DNA from: a virus
DNA: 50,783 nt
Virus record (IMG/VR): IMGVR_UViG_3300008107_004055
Coordinates: 1-50,783 of that record
Reading direction: 5' to 3' (one strand)
The notes under the pieces are model-generated. The model worked only from the letters and a program-made list of their open reading frames with translations. It ran no database searches and was not told the DNA's origin. Positions 49,435 to 50,783 of the stretch are shown one piece after another; position 1 is the first letter of the stretch, and each line of letters opens with the position of its first letter. A program made the translations under genes and the position numbers.

Positions 49435-49824
49435 ATGTCCTTTGATGATTTGAATAATGATAATATAATGATGTATGCAATGAAAGCTTATGATAAGCCT
49501 GATTGCATTATGAGTGAGTTTAAAGATGATATGAAACGATTCAACTACCTAAAAAGGTTGTTTCGTAGGTACCGCAAGGTTGACGAACTTAGAGAGCAAT
49601 TGGTCTTAAACCATCTAGTTGTTCTCTATAATGTTTTTGGACCAGAGGTAACTTCAAGAATGTTATTCTTTAAAATGTCAAAAGACGATTATCCTGCTTT
49701 GAAGACTTATTTGTTGTTTTTGAGTATTATGCCTGATAGAATTCGTGGTATTAAAGGACAAGATATTATATCTTCGGATATTCCAATTGACCCTAGAGTT
49801 GCAGAAGTATTAAGACAAAAATGA
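49435..49824 (+). CDS. Conserved small phage protein (NYLKRL-type)
   Basis: The 129-residue protein has MMYAMKAYDKPDCIMSEFKDDMKRFNYLKRLFRRYRKVDELREQLVLNHLVVLYNVFGP, then MLFFKMSKDDYPALKTYLLFL. This helical protein family is common in T4-like aquatic phages, usually near virion genes. It is basic in the middle. It starts immediately at the preceding stop. Function is unknown. Confidence 0.6.
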   Translation: MSFDDLNNDNIMMYAMKAYDKPDCIMSEFKDDMKRFNYLKRLFRRYRKVDELREQLVLNHLVVLYNVFGPEVTSRMLFFKMSKDDYPALKTYLLFLSIMPDRIRGIKGQDIISSDIPIDPRVAEVLRQK

Positions 49825-49858
49825 ATATTGAAACAGACAAATAAAGGTTTGGAGTATA

Positions 49859-50053
49859 ATGACCAACGAATTAAATACTGATAAAAAATGTAAACCAATG
49901 CAAAAAGAAGATGCACCAATCAACGCAGTTGGTGGTGGTCAAATTGCAGGTCTTGGTATTGGCCAAGACGGCGAGCCAGGTATTAAAAAGAAAAAGAAAG
50001 GTGTATCATCCTTTACATCATTCATAAAGAGAAAATCAAATGTGGCTTCTTAA
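49859..50053 (+). CDS. Small phage protein with GGGQIAGLGIG motif
   Basis: The 64-residue protein has APINAVGGGQIAGLGIGQDGEPG followed by a Lys run (KKKKKG) and a basic tail. The same VxxGxIAGxGxGxxGEPG ending is a common short protein or C-terminus in T4-like aquatic phages, probably late. GGAG precedes the ATG by a few bases. It overlaps the spanin gene by 14 bases. Function is unknown. Confidence 0.5.
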   Translation: MTNELNTDKKCKPMQKEDAPINAVGGGQIAGLGIGQDGEPGIKKKKKGVSSFTSFIKRKSNVAS

Positions 50054-50510
50054 TTGGTTACCTAATTGGTTATTCTATGCAATAGGATTTACAGGTTTAT
50101 TAACTTTAGCCGTTACTTATTTTATTAAGTTTTTACCAATTCCATTTGTTTACGTGTACAAGACTCCATTGCAATTATTAGCAATTGTGATGATAGGGTT
50201 TGGCACATTCATGGCTGGTGCAATACATGACAATGAAGCATGGCTTGCTCGTGTTAAAGAATTAGAAGGTCAAGTAGCTGAATCAGAAAAGAAAGCTGTT
50301 GAGAAGAATGTAGAGATAGTGGAAAAGATTGTACAGAAAGATAAAATCATCAAACAAAAAGGTGATGACATTATTAAGTATATTGATAGAGAAATAGTTA
50401 AAAAAGAAGAAGTAATTAAGTATATTGAAAATTGTCCTGTGCCAAAAGATATTATTGATGCACATAATGCCGCCGCTACCTTAAATAAAGCGGCAGAGGC
50501 TAAGAAATGA
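50040..50510 (+). CDS. Putative inner-membrane spanin (Rz-like)
   Basis: The 156-residue protein has two N-terminal hydrophobic segments (about 9-27 and 35-58). A long charged coiled coil follows with KELEGQVAESEKKAVEKNVEIVEKIV and ends in a short soluble tail. This matches inner-membrane spanins. The following 88-residue lipoprotein is a fitting outer-membrane partner, and the genes overlap by four bases. Together they would disrupt the outer membrane at the end of infection. Confidence 0.65.
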   Translation: MWLLNWLPNWLFYAIGFTGLLTLAVTYFIKFLPIPFVYVYKTPLQLLAIVMIGFGTFMAGAIHDNEAWLARVKELEGQVAESEKKAVEKNVEIVEKIVQKDKIIKQKGDDIIKYIDREIVKKEEVIKYIENCPVPKDIIDAHNAAATLNKAAEAKK

Positions 50511-50773
50511 AAAAACTTATAATTATTGTTTCTTTATTTTTAACTGGATGCACTATGTTTGTACCAGTTAAAAGAAACTTCCCTGAAGCTTCGGCCACAT
50601 TGATGGTTAAATGTCCAGAATTAGAAACTGTGCAAGGTGACCGAGTTGCAATAACAGAAATGTTAAGAGCAGTTGTTAACAATTATAGATTGTATTACGA
50701 ATGCTCAAACCGTGTTGATGGTTGGACAGAATGGTATACAGAACAGAAAAAGATATTCGATAGTGTTAAATAA
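50507..50773 (+). CDS. Putative outer-membrane lipoprotein (o-spanin-like)
   Basis: The 88-residue protein has a signal peptide with lipobox L-T-G-C (MKKLIIIVSLFLTGC). The mature part ends in NNYRLYYECSNRVDGWTEWYTEQKKIF, a form seen with T4-like phage spanin pairs. It overlaps the inner-membrane protein gene by ATGA. The pairing implies it forms the envelope-spanning complex of lysis. It implies a Gram-negative host. Confidence 0.65.
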   Translation: MKKLIIIVSLFLTGCTMFVPVKRNFPEASATLMVKCPELETVQGDRVAITEMLRAVVNNYRLYYECSNRVDGWTEWYTEQKKIFDSVK

Positions 50774-50783
50774 AGGAAAGTAT

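Noticed and set aside
1-50783. CRISPR arrays, insertion sequences or integrase/attachment sites
   Set aside because: No regularly spaced repeats, transposase or integrase motifs were seen.
1-50783. Genes on the reverse strand
   Set aside because: All long reverse reading frames lie opposite well-supported + strand genes, and none shows a recognisable domain.

Overview
The window is part of a T4-like (Straboviridae/Kyanoviridae-type) myovirus genome. It is AT-rich, and every convincing gene lies on the + strand, mostly joined by ATGA, TAATG or short overlaps. The replication and recombination core is the T4 set in the usual order: gp55, gp47, gp46, then gp45-gp44-gp62-RegA, then gp43, UvsX, gp41. 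Together with peptide deformylase, Hsp20, a CobS-type AAA+ ATPase and several small conserved proteins, this resembles aquatic T4-like phages (cyanophage or pelagiphage relatives). No photosynthesis genes are present, and the host cannot be named from the sequence.

Layout. (1) 1-8.1 kb is a sugar-metabolism cassette: B12/radical SAM protein, DJ-1/PfpI protein, a two-subunit thiamine-diphosphate E1 enzyme, an Fe(II)/2-oxoglutarate oxygenase-like protein, a GHMP sugar kinase, a ColD-like PLP enzyme whose lysine is replaced by histidine, and a sugar-nucleotide epimerase. (2) 8.2-13.9 kb holds gp55, gp47, an inserted endonuclease VII-like HNH gene, gp46, peptide deformylase and a DUF4338/DruA-like protein. 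(3) 13.9-18.1 kb has a promoter with a 63-nt tRNA-like RNA, an HExxH + VWA protein paired with a CobS/MoxR ATPase, and a monocistronic winged-helix gene with its own promoter and terminator. (4) 18.1-32.2 kb is the replisome region, with nucleotide-pool genes, Hsp20 behind a structured leader, a second HNH gene, and a second DUF4338-like paralogue right after gp41. (5) 32.2-35.2 kb has conserved phage genes, including a nucleotidyltransferase/ligase-like protein. (6) 35.2-41.5 kb is a second glycan cassette: glycosyltransferases, a phosphotransferase, an NTP-transferase fused to a HAD phosphatase, an epimerase and a methyltransferase; one gene in it is frameshifted. (7) 41.5-50.8 kb is a late, virion-type region: a nucleotidylyltransferase-kinase fusion with an out-of-frame nested gene, beta-rich virion proteins, two long Lys/Glu-rich proteins with repeated acidic motifs, and a spanin pair at the end.

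How it works together. Early genes appear to be read from host-type promoters, some with an extended -10 of TGTTATAAT. gp55 plus the gp45 clamp would serve late promoters of the NATAAATA type, seen before both HNH genes and before the genes at 32201 and 48704. The two sugar cassettes together could make and transfer a deoxy or branched sugar onto the virion, the DNA or the host surface.

The observation I rate highest is that several otherwise unrelated proteins (starts 33324, 34836, 41529, 43925, 49057, perhaps 46289) share an N-terminus of the form M-(K/R/N)-x-F-x-x-(F/Y)-(I/L)-x-E. It closely resembles the T4 capsid-targeting sequence cut by the gp21 prohead protease. Two large neighbouring proteins repeat (I/L/M)-D-E motifs of the same protease type. 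This suggests a set of enzymes and peptides packaged in the head and delivered into the host.
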